Below, piece after piece: positions 1-10,741 of a stretch of 64,000 nucleotides of DNA. This DNA is from Ophiodon elongatus. Taxonomy: Eukaryota; Chordata; Actinopteri; Perciformes; Hexagrammidae. Position numbers and translations under genes: made by a program. A model generated the notes under the pieces. That model saw nothing but the letters and a program-made list of their open reading frames with translations, made no database searches and was not told where the DNA came from. Position 1 is the first letter of the stretch. Each line of letters opens with the position of its first letter. The stretch covers positions 2,482,501 through 2,546,500 of the forward strand of contig JACSYO010000471.1 of assembly GCA_016806645.1 (NCBI GenBank), read 5' to 3'.

Positions 1-36
1 CCTGTTGGCTGAAGTTGCACCCTTAGCTCATCTTAC

Positions 37-262
37 CATGCGCTTGGCTGTAGGACACTCTGGCCCTCGCGGAGTTGTGGTAGTACGGGTTTCCTTGTGA
101 GTCCAGGTGATTAAAGAAAACATCCACCTCATCCGGAGGCAGGAGCTGCGCCGTGGGCTCCATGTAGTTGTGTCCCAGGCCGTGGTGATGAGAGTCCGGG
201 TGTTGCCCGTTCAGCATGGCATGGTGATGCATCCAGCGGGGCTGATCAGCCGCCACGTCCAT
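37..262 (-). CDS. gata2: GATA-binding factor 2, first coding exon (partial gene)
   Basis: The ATG is at 262 on the minus strand and the exon ends at 37, directly before a GTAAGA donor. It encodes 75 residues plus one base, and the rest of the gene lies left of the window. The peptide starts MDVAADQPRW and carries the GATA2-type segment PDEVDVFFNHLDSQGNPYY. GATA3 differs here (EEVDVLFN, no HLDSQGNPYY), so I call GATA2; I cannot tell gata2a from gata2b. The two zinc fingers come from later exons and are not seen. GATA2 is a nuclear transcription factor for blood stem cells, endothelium and neurons that binds WGATAR sites; this N-terminal part belongs to its transactivation region. His is enriched (MHHH, SHHHG). 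The 5' UTR lies above 262; I could not place an upstream exon or the transcription start. Confidence 0.93.
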
Positions 263-1165
263 CGTTGTGGCTTCTGTGTACAGCGCGCGTTGGAGTAAAC
301 GAATATCCAGGGAGAGGATGCTCTAAAATGTGTGTCCTTTACCAGATCTTCACTGTGTCCATTTATGCAGTGGCTGACTAATGCTTTGTTGTGGTTCCTC
401 TGATTTAAATTCCCTCTCTTCTCCTGAACATCGAGTCGAAGTTGTCACTGAAAACCTGCAACAAGCAAACACATATTATTATATTATTAATATGTTCAAG
501 ACATGGGTGTTGTGCATCAGTTCTCCAAACGCAGCTCATGTGGTGCGAGTATTGATGCCACTTAAGACAATCATCTCCACCCAAAGTATTTACTACTACA
601 TCACTCTGCTCACTCCTCACCCGCAACAGAATACGCCTTTTCACTGAAAACGCCCAACAAGGTGCTTCGCTCAACGGGACACTAACGTAAACATGCCGTA
701 CCTTTGCCAGTGCTATAGTTTATCCGCAGCGTCCGATAAGTTCTCACGTCTTTGGAAAACTGTCCCCGTTTAGCTGCTGCAGGTCCTCTCCAGTCTTCGG
801 CTGGTGTTTGTCAGAGTCAACTCCGTCCACTGGGACTTAAAGCAACACGTATAACTGTGGCTGACAGCGCGGGGCCAGGCTTGTCAAACTCGTGGGCGGA
901 GTCTCCATTAATGCTTTGACTCAGCCAATTGCACACGCCCTCTGCAAAACCTCAGGGGCGGTTCCCCCACGCCAGTAAAAGATGCTTCTATAATACTCGC
1001 ATGGAGAGACATGGCCTGGCTGCTCAGGGCCACTGTACTTTATGGAATTGGATGTTTCAGTGTAACATTCATCACCGGTGTAATATTCCCTGAAACATAA
1101 TATATTATCAATTCATCATGATTAGGCTGCATATTTATAGCTGATTTCCCCAAGCCTGCATGTTA
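263..1165. other. gata2 5' flank, no coding exon seen
   Basis: This is sequence immediately upstream of the gata2 start codon, probably 5' UTR plus promoter. It is moderately CG-rich between about 640 and 970, with a GC-box-like GGGGCGG near 955. No acceptor or upstream exon could be fixed by eye. Open frames here are short and unlike known proteins. Confidence 0.4.
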
Positions 1166-1169
1166 GTAT

Positions 1170-1872
1170 ATCCTGTGAATATTTTTTTTTTTTCAAAAGG
1201 GCACACACAGCATGACAACCACAGGCAAATTATTATATAAATAATTATATCTGATGGCATTGCATTTTAATATACTTCTTTTAGTCTTGGCTTTTGCATA
1301 TGTTTGGTGTTTATAGACTGTGACAATGGTTCATTAAAGCGACAGTTCACCCTTAAATCAAAAATCCACATTTTCCTCTCACCTGTACTGCTATTTCTCT
1401 AGATTGTTTTGAGAGTTGCAAATATCGGCCATATACATGACTCAAATATAATGGGACTATAGCATTCAACTTGTGGTGCTCAAAGAGCCATAAAAATACA
1501 TTTGAAAAACTCAATAGCAATGTCTATCCAGATATAATGACCTGGTTACTCAAGATAGTCCACAAACCTTGTTGTGAGCAGTGACTATGGTTTACAGCTA
1601 AAACAATCTGGATTGATATGAGGAAAAATGTGTAGTTTTAAATGTGGCGTGAGCTGTCCCTTTAATGAACCATTGTCTCCATACAGTCTAGATAAACACC
1701 AAACATATGCAGACGCCAAGACTAAAAGAAGTGTATATTACTGACATCGTTCTGGTGTGTTTACATGTGTCAGTGACAATTATATTTAAATTCAATGTCA
1801 CCATATAATTATTTGTATAATCATTTGGCTGTGGTTGTCATGATGTGCCCTTCTGAAAAAATATCCACACTC
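1170..1872. mobile_element. long-armed MITE (foldback element)
   Basis: The two ends are imperfect inverted copies of each other. The left arm (about 1170-1415) contains AAAAGGGCAC, ATGACAACCACAG, TTTGGTGTTTAT and GACAATGGTTCATTAAAG. The right arm (about 1593-1872) holds their reverse complements in reverse order: CTTTAATGAACCATTGTC, ATAAACACCAAA, CTGTGGTTGTCAT and GTGCCCTTCT. The arms are about 245-280 bp around a centre of about 180 bp, and no ORF is present. Long inverted arms without coding capacity fit a non-autonomous DNA transposon. The interior resembles a repeat I remember as common in percomorph genomes, but I cannot name its superfamily. Confidence 0.75.
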
Positions 1873-2077
1873 TCATGCTTTAAGTAAACTTTTATTAGTG
1901 AATAAAATGTGAAACAGGAATGTCCCCAATAAATAATACACTGACATTTGAGAGTTTTAATCTGCACAATAAATTCACCACCGATGTTAAGATTTGTTCA
2001 GGGTTAATTATTCACCCATTTACTTTATATTTAAGTGAAGAAACAATATTTTGTGTGAGTAATTGAACATATTACAT

Positions 2078-2078
<1 letters not shown>

Positions 2079-2148
<70 letters not shown>
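2079..2148. repeat. (CT)n microsatellite
   Basis: A nearly pure CT dinucleotide run of about 34 units. It pairs with the GA run at 2299-2359 about 150 bp away, so the two can form an inverted repeat. Confidence 0.95.
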
Positions 2149-2149
<1 letters not shown>

Positions 2150-2236
2150 CTCGCGCATGATTGACAGACAATAATTGAAGAGGGAGCGCGTGCAGCCCCG
2201 ACCGGCAGACACTGCCGCCTGCTTGACGCCGTCTCC

Positions 2237-2244
2237 TGACGTCA
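2237..2244. promoter_or_regulatory. CRE palindrome TGACGTCA
   Basis: A perfect 8-bp consensus for CREB/ATF factors in the CG-rich spacer between the CT and GA tracts, about 2 kb upstream of the gata2 start codon. The motif is certain; its function is inferred. Confidence 0.4.
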
Positions 2245-2296
2245 GTGCTTCTGAGTGAAGAAAAAAACAAAACAGAATCAGGACATGAACTTTTTC

Positions 2297-2298
<2 letters not shown>

Positions 2299-2359
<61 letters not shown>
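2299..2359. repeat. (GA)n microsatellite
   Basis: A pure GA dinucleotide run of about 30 units, complementary to the upstream CT run at 2079-2148. Confidence 0.95.
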
Positions 2360-2364
<5 letters not shown>

Positions 2365-3941
2365 TTGCCTGTATAGTCTGCTGCAGTCCCAGCGGATGAT
2401 CTCGAGGAAGCACACTGCAACTGATATTTACACTGGCAGCATTAATAATACATCAAGTATCATCCTGAATGTGCTGTGATTTCGAAGAATAGGCCAACAA
2501 GCACGTGGCAAACTACTGCCACGGTGGACTATAAATATGAGATTAGATTAGATTAGAAAACTCTAATGTCTTCAATGATTCATTATTTGATCTGTGATCA
2601 AGATTTTTTTGTTTGTTTCCGTAAAGCATCTCGGTTATCTTGCAGTATAACTTATGTTGTTGCAGTCTGTGTGGAAGGAAATATGCTCGCTATTCGCTGT
2701 TTATGTGAAACTGTTTAGTTGGAGTTTGTATATTCCGCATAAGTGTGGTTGATTTAATTCGGTTTCCTGTTTTGCCTTTTGGCAAAAATAATTGGCAGAG
2801 CCAAAACCTCTTTATCGCAATTAACATGAACACTATCACCCTTATAAAAAAATGATGGTCAACAATGCCCAATTTTCGAAATGTGAAAACACACAACACA
2901 TCCACAAGGCTATGAGTTTGCATCACACATGTGGGTTAATCTGACTGGAATTTGAAATGTATTCTCTTTAATTAGGCTACAATTTGCAACTACAGGTAAA
3001 ATAATTGCAACGCACATCGAGTTTTCCTGTGTTGTGAGTGTAGCCCTCAGCATGGTCAAATCAGAAAACAACAAAAATGAAGGAACCACGTGTCTGATAA
3101 TTAGATATTATCTATATATATCTATATATCTATCTATCTATCTGTTTTTTTTCCATTTACTAAAACATTTATTTCATAACAACTTCCCTAAACGTCCCAC
3201 TTAAAGTCCATGATAAACTGCAACATCGGATGATTAAAGAACCTATATTTAGATAAATCCGTTTGTTTTTTTAATCAGACTGCAATGTAAAGAACTGGAA
3301 TTCATCATTTACACAGAGACAGCGATTCCTTTCGAGCAGTATTAGGAGGAAATCTGCCGTATAGACTGAAGAAAGCAGAACATACCGGAGGGACAAGTGT
3401 GGCAGCATTAGAGCTCATCAGCATGATAATGTGGAAATACACATGCTTTGAGTGTGAGCCCTTTTGATCTGGCGTGGCGATAAAACCTTATCGGCAGCGA
3501 ACATCCACTTCCATTTTAGGATTTGACATTAATTCAATCCGCCCTTCGTTTTTTTTTTACAGGTCTTTTTCTCACACGAGCTCAGGAGAAAGAGTGAGGT
3601 CACAGCCCGATTCAGCTCTGAGAATCTCATTATAGGACAGCCATTGAAAGGAAGTGGTTTTACCTCATAATAAAGATAAAAATGAAATGTCACTATGGTA
3701 TATAATACAAAAAATCACAATAGATAAGTAGGCTAATATAGACGTTTATTAGTATTAATCTTAATTGAAGCCGAATTAATGTATGATTGGTCATTATTAT
3801 TTAGGCTTTAGTAGTGGTAGTATTATTATGATGTTATTTTGTTTTACATTTTGTGTAGTATTTTTTTTTCATTGTGTATCAAATAAAAAAAATTCTGCAC
3901 TAAGAGCTTCTTACATTGGCGCGTGCTTGAATGTATGTAAA

Positions 3942-3944
<3 letters not shown>

Positions 3945-4001
<57 letters not shown>

Positions 4002-4013
4002 CGTGCGTGCGTG
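3945..4013. repeat. (GT)n-(GC)n-(GTGC)n compound microsatellite
   Basis: A GT run passes into GCGCGC and then GTGC units. Alternating purine-pyrimidine DNA of this kind can adopt Z-form. Confidence 0.95.
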
Positions 4014-7000
4014 TTGAGTCGCTCCCCCAGATTGAAAGAGAAATCCAATGCTGGTAGGATCCTTGGGTCCCACTGATTATAACCCATCCCGGGGTAATTT
4101 TTCATCGGTGCTGGCTAATCTTTGTTCTTTGTGAAGATAATAAATAGCCTAATCGTTATCAGCGAGCTGCTGGAGGTGTCGGGGAGAATGGGGGCTGATC
4201 GGCCCGGGAAATAGGCTCCAAAGTGCCGCGGAATAAATGGCATTTCTTATCTCTCTCTCCCAGATTATCGCCGCCTTTTCAAACACGCACAACAAATACA
4301 TCTAATGCAGCGAATGCATCATTTACTGGAGCAGATCTGTGTAAATGATAGATAGATAGATTAGAGGAAGGGGGCTGCATGGAGGGGGAGGGTGGGGGGC
4401 ATGGTGCTGGCTATTATTTACAAGTTTAATGTTCTGCATGTGCAAAGTCTTTATTCAGTGTATTTAGACAGCATAAATACGGCTCACTTTTCCATTATTT
4501 TTAAGCTATCTGCAGGAGCCATCTGCGGTTCCGGTTCTTTGTTGTGGTATCTTATTTCTTTCATGTTGGATTTTATTGGATACGAGTTAAACAGACTCAG
4601 CCGCTTCCATCTGGGGAGAAAATATATTTGAATAATGTTTTCAAGTGTTGGGAATTTTGCAAAAAAAAAAAAGAAGAGAAAATCAAATGCAAGCAAGAGG
4701 TATTAAACCAGGGGTGTAAAGTCTATCGCAAACAGGCCATGTTAGATATACTTGATATTTAAAAACTCATATAAGACAGAAATAGTGGGGGATTGATTTT
4801 ATTTTAATTTTATTTTCAACATTGTCTAAATCTATGTTTGGTTGCAACTCTGCATCACTGTGTTACTTTAAATAATGAAAACAGTGAAGATGGTTTGATT
4901 AGGCCATTGACCAAAGTCTAATTTGACCTAAATCTCATTATAACACCATCTCCTATTTTGAAAAACGATTTAATAATTTCCTCAAAACATCTATAGATCA
5001 AATTCTAATGCATGAAAATGGGAAAACTTAATCTCCAATTTCTAGCTTGTCTCGAATGAAGACAAAGACGTAACTTCACAATTTATTCATTTTAAGAATT
5101 AATTTATTCAAGACGTAATGTTTAAGGGGAACATTTTTCCAACACAAAAGCTGTAGTTGTATGCTTGACACAAATATGAAAATAAGTATCCTTTATAGGC
5201 AGAAAGAATGAAGAAGAATCTTATTGTCGTGTTAAAGCGTTGTGTATGAGTTTGTGCCGATTGACCAGTTATGGCAGAAAAGGTATTTTTCCATTATATA
5301 CAAACTGGATGCTTAATAACTTGGCAGCTGCAGCAGCCCTGGGTGCTGCTGATGGTCTCCAGGGTAACGAAGATAACAGCGCAGTCATTTTCCATATCTT
5401 ACAGTCTATTATATTCAAGGATTAGTTCTCCTTCCTGAAAAGGTCAAACGTAAAGTCAAGCCAACCAGGAGTGCTCCTCCTCCTTCACCCTACAGTGACA
5501 GAGCATTTACCATTTTTTCATATTATCTAGTTAAACCAGTGAGATGACCTTTGCTGACATGCTTTGATAGATGCATACCTCCTACAGGAGAAAACAAACC
5601 TCCATGAATTACCCTTTAATATCATAACGACTCATGTGTTTGTGATGAAAAATGATTTTCTTTGGTTAATTATATTGTTATGTTGCACTCTAAAATCTTA
5701 GCTCCTTCCTTTGCTTCCTCTTTTTTCAAGAGACGAAAACAAAGATTGGATTATAAAATACCTCTTCAGTGGTATGCAGGATCGTGCAGTACTTTAATCC
5801 CTAATCATATAGATCAAAAGATTTGAGAATTTCTGGGGTAGTCCAAGGGTCGCAATCACGAAACATCTAACCGGCAGAGTTTGGAGGAAGGCCTAAAAAT
5901 AAAGGGCGTGTCAGTCCTAACTTCAAGAGTAATTCACAAAGTTCACAAAGACTCCTGACCTGCTTACAGAGTCCGTCATTAGCTGAAGGTAATGTGCCTC
6001 ATCAGTCAGTGTCTGAGAAAGATATGCAACAATAATCAACCTTTAAATTTATTCTGATGGCCGGTGAGTTACTGTAATACAAATCAAATCAACTCATTGA
6101 CAAAACAAAACAATCCAATAACACCAGAGATGACAGTTTGCACATCTCTCCACTTGGAACCTGAGTGCTGATGAACTTGAAATGTCTTGAAGTCTGTGAG
6201 AATTATGCTTGCAACTAAAATGTTCATTGTACATTCAAAATATTCACCAGATGAAATAAATGAATACATTTGATTTTATGTCCATTAGATTACCTGTAGA
6301 GTTTTGGAATTATCATAATTGATCATTTAAAAAGGTCTAAATCTAATATTTAAAATTAATTAAAATTAGATTTAAAAGTTAATTAAAACATAATTAATTA
6401 AATCAATTCACTTGTAATAATTTTGTTGTTGAATTTGCTTTAATTAAATTATTTATTATATTTTATAAAAAATATTTGTTTGATTTGATTCAGTCATTTT
6501 CTTTTAATCTGTTGTACGTTTTATACTTTATTTAACATTCACTGACTGACTATGATGGTAAAAGAAGTAGGTCTTCCTTTTTCCAAAGTAAAACTACTAA
6601 TTACTAACAGTAAAATTATAACTATTCATATTTATTTTTACTTATTAATACAGCACAGTAAAAGTCACACTTTTAAATGTTTACATCAAGTGAAGAGTGA
6701 AAGAGAATGTACTTATGCACTTAACGTGTGTTCAAGGTAGAGCTTTCAATTCTAATATGATGCAGGATAATTTTATGAATAATAATGCATTATATTTGAA
6801 TTGTTAGATTTTGTGTGTCAACTCTGTATCTACAATGTAACCAGTAACGTTCTCTGTCCAGTAAATACTGTAGCCAACTACTACTCTGAAGTAGAAGTAC
6901 ACAGTAAGTAGTACACAGTTGAGTTGCTTTGGGGCCTTTTGAAAGATATTTCGGGGACAATGAGTTAAAATAGAAACATATTCAATAGTTTTCATATCTA

Positions 7001-7502
7001 AACATCATAACACATCTATAACTGTTTAGTTGCCTTCCTTGCGTAACGATAAAGTTTGCGTCTGAGTTTTTGTCCTGAACCAGAGTGTATTTCACTGGTG
7101 TTTCTGACCATGAGTATCCATGAGTGTCCATGTGACGAAACTATGTTATGGCAGGTGTATTGCTAAGAAACCAAGGAAGCGCAGTGTTGACTATGACGTT
7201 GTTTGTATGAGCTGTTTGTATGCAAGCAGCAACACCACAGGCCCAGCATTCAGCCTGTTCTGGACGCATGATTTGAAAGGGCACTGCAGTAGTAATGAGT
7301 AAAATCATTCAGAAACATGATGCCATCCAGAGGAGGCAGTGTTGAGGCAACAGGTCAAAAGTAAGGAACATTTGAACTGGTATGAAGTAACTAAATATTC
7401 CTTTGCTCAAGTACTGTTGAAGTACAATTTTGAGGTACTTGTACTTCACTTCAGTTCAGTATTTCCATTTTCCGCTCCTTTGTACCTCTTCTCCATTACA
7501 GT

Positions 7503-7795
7503 TGCGGCTGTGGCTCAAGAGGCTGGTCCTCTAATCTGAAGGCCCCAGCAGTCTACATGTGTCCTTGGGAAAGATACTACGTGCATGTGGATGTTTACTG
7601 CTCCTGATGAGCAGCTGGCACCTTGTACGGTTGCCTTTGCCACCGGTGTATGAATGTGTATGAATGTGTATGAATGTGTATGAATGTGTATGAATGTGTG
7701 CGAATGGGTGAATGCTGGCTTGTGTTGTAAAGCGCTTTGAATCGTCGCTAAGACTAGAAAAGTACTAATAAATGCAGTCTGTTTGCCATTTACAA
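7503..7795 (+). mobile_element. tRNA-derived SINE copy with internal 10-bp expansion
   Basis: The head (GCGGCTGTGGCTCAAGAGG) is a degenerate Pol III A-box-type region. The body (CTTGGGAAAGATAC, GCTCCTGATGAGCAGC) and the tail (TGTAAAGCGCTTTGAATCG, GACTAGAAAAG, CCATTTAC) follow a SINE layout common in percomorphs. A TATGAATGTG unit is repeated about five times at 7649-7700. I recognise the family by its tail; no search was run. Confidence 0.7.
7649..7700 (+). repeat. TATGAATGTG short tandem array
   Basis: About five near-perfect 10-bp units inside the SINE, expanded from a motif that normally occurs once or twice in this family. Confidence 0.9.
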
Positions 7796-7962
7796 TTTAC
7801 AATTACAAGAGGCAATTACTGTATTTTACTCCGTTACATTAATTTGATGACTACTTATTAGTTAATATGAAATATACTCAACAAACACATTATAAAATAA
7901 GACTTTATTGATTGCAGGGGGTACATTCACAAGCTTCCCAGCAGTATGTAAAGTAATTTAAA

Positions 7963-8124
7963 TGAGCCTACATGCTTTGGTGGTGGCAGGAAACTGGAGA
8001 ACCAATAGGAACCCACTGCAAACTCAGGGAGGACAAAGTCCACACAGAAAAACCCTGCTGGAACTGGGGATGGTACCCAAGACCTTCTTGCTGTGAGCCT
8101 GCTCTGCACCACTGTGCTGCCCTA
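7963..8124 (-). mobile_element. tRNA-derived SINE fragment
   Basis: Read on the minus strand it starts GGGCAGCACAGTGGTGCAG and contains CACAGCAAGAAGGTC followed by TTTTCTGTGTGGA. This is the classic fish SINE head (GGCGGCACGGTGGTGCAGTG) with its downstream body. Differences from that consensus suggest an old copy. Confidence 0.7.
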
Positions 8125-9539
8125 TTTTCAAATTATATAATATAATATACATTATTCTGAAATGTGCAATTTTACATAATCAGTTGAGTACTGATGATAA
8201 TACTTTTGCTGAGTCATTTTTTTTATTTGTTCATTAGGTTTTGCAATTTTTCAACATAACATAAACAACCGTGCATCCCCCCTCATTCCCATCCCCACAG
8301 CAAGTAAACAGTATAAAAAAACAAATACAGCAATACACAGAATCCATGTATGTCACATGTTGCACAACTGGCTTATGGCATAATCAGATTAAAGACAACA
8401 TTGACATTGTGTAAAGATGATGTGTGCAGACCTTCAACACCATCGGGCCAAAAACTGAATTTGATAGCAAGTAAGTCTATTATGCCACAACAAGACAAGA
8501 CCTGAATCCTGGTCACCACGAGGTACCGGGTCCCAATAGCAAGCAGGAAGGCCGGGAGGTTTTGGTTAAATACTGCACTTAATCCAATGTAAAAAAAAAC
8601 AAAAAACACTAGTGCGTATCAATGCAGAACATTCTGTCTCTCCTCCTATGGCTTTATTCATCCCCATCCACTATCCAGCCATCTAACTGTTGGTCTTTAC
8701 AAAGTCCAGAAAATGAGTCCATGTTTTTTCAATGATTCTCAGTGAACCTTTTAAAGGAAAATCGAATCTTCTCTAGCTCGATGTGATATAATCCATCCTT
8801 GATCCATATATGTGGGGGGCGATACATATTTACATTTAAGAAGTATGAAGCGTCTAGTTACAAGAGAGGTAAAGGACATAATGCCATTAAGATACAGGGG
8901 TGTATTATTCTTGGGGGAGGGGCGATGTCGCTACTTTTACTCAAGTCAAAGTTCTACTGCCTGAAGGTTGGTAGGATTTATTTGGAGTCCAATCCGAGAA
9001 AGAGACCGGTTCACCAAACCCTGTGTTAAAAATGTCACGTTTACTCTTGAGGACGGGTTGGCCATGATAGAGTTTATCCTAAAACTGTAATCCATCATTC
9101 CTTTCATTGACAAAGAGTTCCATATTATGAAGATTAAATCATACGGTATTCATACTTTTTTCCAAACTGGACTCTGCGCATACATTATACTCTCCTGTTA
9201 CTGTTGGTTTACACACGTCTCGCTGAAAGTTTCCAGTATCTTCTGAATGTCCCTACTGGATCCCTTACTTCACTGTGTGTAGTCTTGAGCAGAAACTTTA
9301 CAAAGTCATTAGAGGTCAGAGGTCCACTACTTCACTTCCTACCCAGAGAGCAGCAGGAAGTGAAAGTTTACAACACCTTGTCACTAACAACCTGTCAGTC
9401 AAACTCTGTTTCACTGGAGCTGTCCAGGGAGTTGTAGAATTCAAAACACCTTTTTTTTTCTCAACCTGTGAGTGTTCATCAATTTCAGACATTGTGCTTT
9501 TATTTTGTCTTTATGTGAATCCAGTTCCTGTGGGAGCAG

Positions 9540-9540
<1 letters not shown>

Positions 9541-9590
<50 letters not shown>
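9541..9590. repeat. (GT)n microsatellite
   Basis: A pure GT run of about 25 units. Confidence 0.95.
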
Positions 9591-9593
<3 letters not shown>

Positions 9594-10318
9594 GTGAGCT
9601 AGTGTGCATGTTCAAATGTGTTTAATAGTGTGTGTAATAAAGATTGCGAAAGCAGTTACTGGTCATTGAAATATGTGCTAAGTGGCCAGAGAGCTAGTGA
9701 AGCTGCACATGGTCACTTGAATTAAAATGTTTTATGCAAACGTTTGTGCTAATTCATTGAGTAAATATGGAGATATTTCACAGGATGAGCCAAATCTTTG
9801 ACCTGCTCGTGGCACTAGATACAAAGTCAAGGGATCGCTAAAGTCAATGGGTTTAATACTCTGGAAACCATGACTTGAATCGACCAGCCGACCGACTGAC
9901 GACTGACGTACCGACGTTGACGTCCATAGAGCCATGAAGCTTTCATAGGACTCAGATAGACCAACATTGTCTCTTGCTTTTCCTCATGTTTTCTTTCAGT
10001 CATTCATATTATTTTAGTCCATGTCACATAGGGAAAACTGGGTGACAGCGATGGCCGCCAGCAAGAGCTTGAATATATAAAGCGTCCACACCTTAATTGA
10101 CAAAGACTTTACTGCAATATGTAAGAGCAACCGTGTGCTTTATATTGTCGAAAGGTTTAGTTTCTGTGTGTGTGCATCTCTTTGTTCATTCTGTGTTTGA
10201 TCCTCAGTGATTGTGAGTCTATAAATCCCCTGACTTTCCTCTTCCTCCTGTGAAGAAATGTTTACCTCTTTAGTTAAGCTGATTCTCCAGAGCTAACACG
10301 TCGTCTGTCTAACACACG

Positions 10319-10442
<124 letters not shown>

Positions 10443-10538
10443 CTACGACGACGAATAAACAGGATCTAATCCATCTCTGCCCTTTGTTCCGCTCTGTCTC
10501 TCGCTCTGTTCAAGTCATAAGATTGCAGTTACAAAATA

Positions 10539-10545
10539 TGTGTGT

Positions 10546-10582
<37 letters not shown>
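10539..10582. repeat. (GT)n microsatellite
   Basis: A GT run of about 20 units with one GAGT interruption. Confidence 0.9.
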
Positions 10583-10585
<3 letters not shown>

Positions 10586-10695
10586 ATATGATGGGGAAGA
10601 AGTGAAGTATAGTATGAAGGATGTGGTAAAGCAGCCTAATGGTCACTTGTGTTTCTTTTCTTCTCTCTTGCACCTGCATAGAGTCAAGGCAGAGT

Positions 10696-10697
<2 letters not shown>

Positions 10698-10740
<43 letters not shown>
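10698..10740. repeat. (CA)n microsatellite
   Basis: A pure CA run of about 21 units. With the GT run about 120 bp to its left it forms an inverted pair. Confidence 0.95.

Positions 10741-10741
<1 letters not shown>

Noticed and set aside
2031..2420. Long minus-strand ORFs with Ser-Leu and Arg-Glu repeats
   Set aside because: They are translations of the CT and GA dinucleotide tracts, with no splice or homology support.
8799..9437. Several 75-80-codon ORFs at 8.8-9.4 kb
   Set aside because: No family resemblance and no conserved splice borders; treated as chance.
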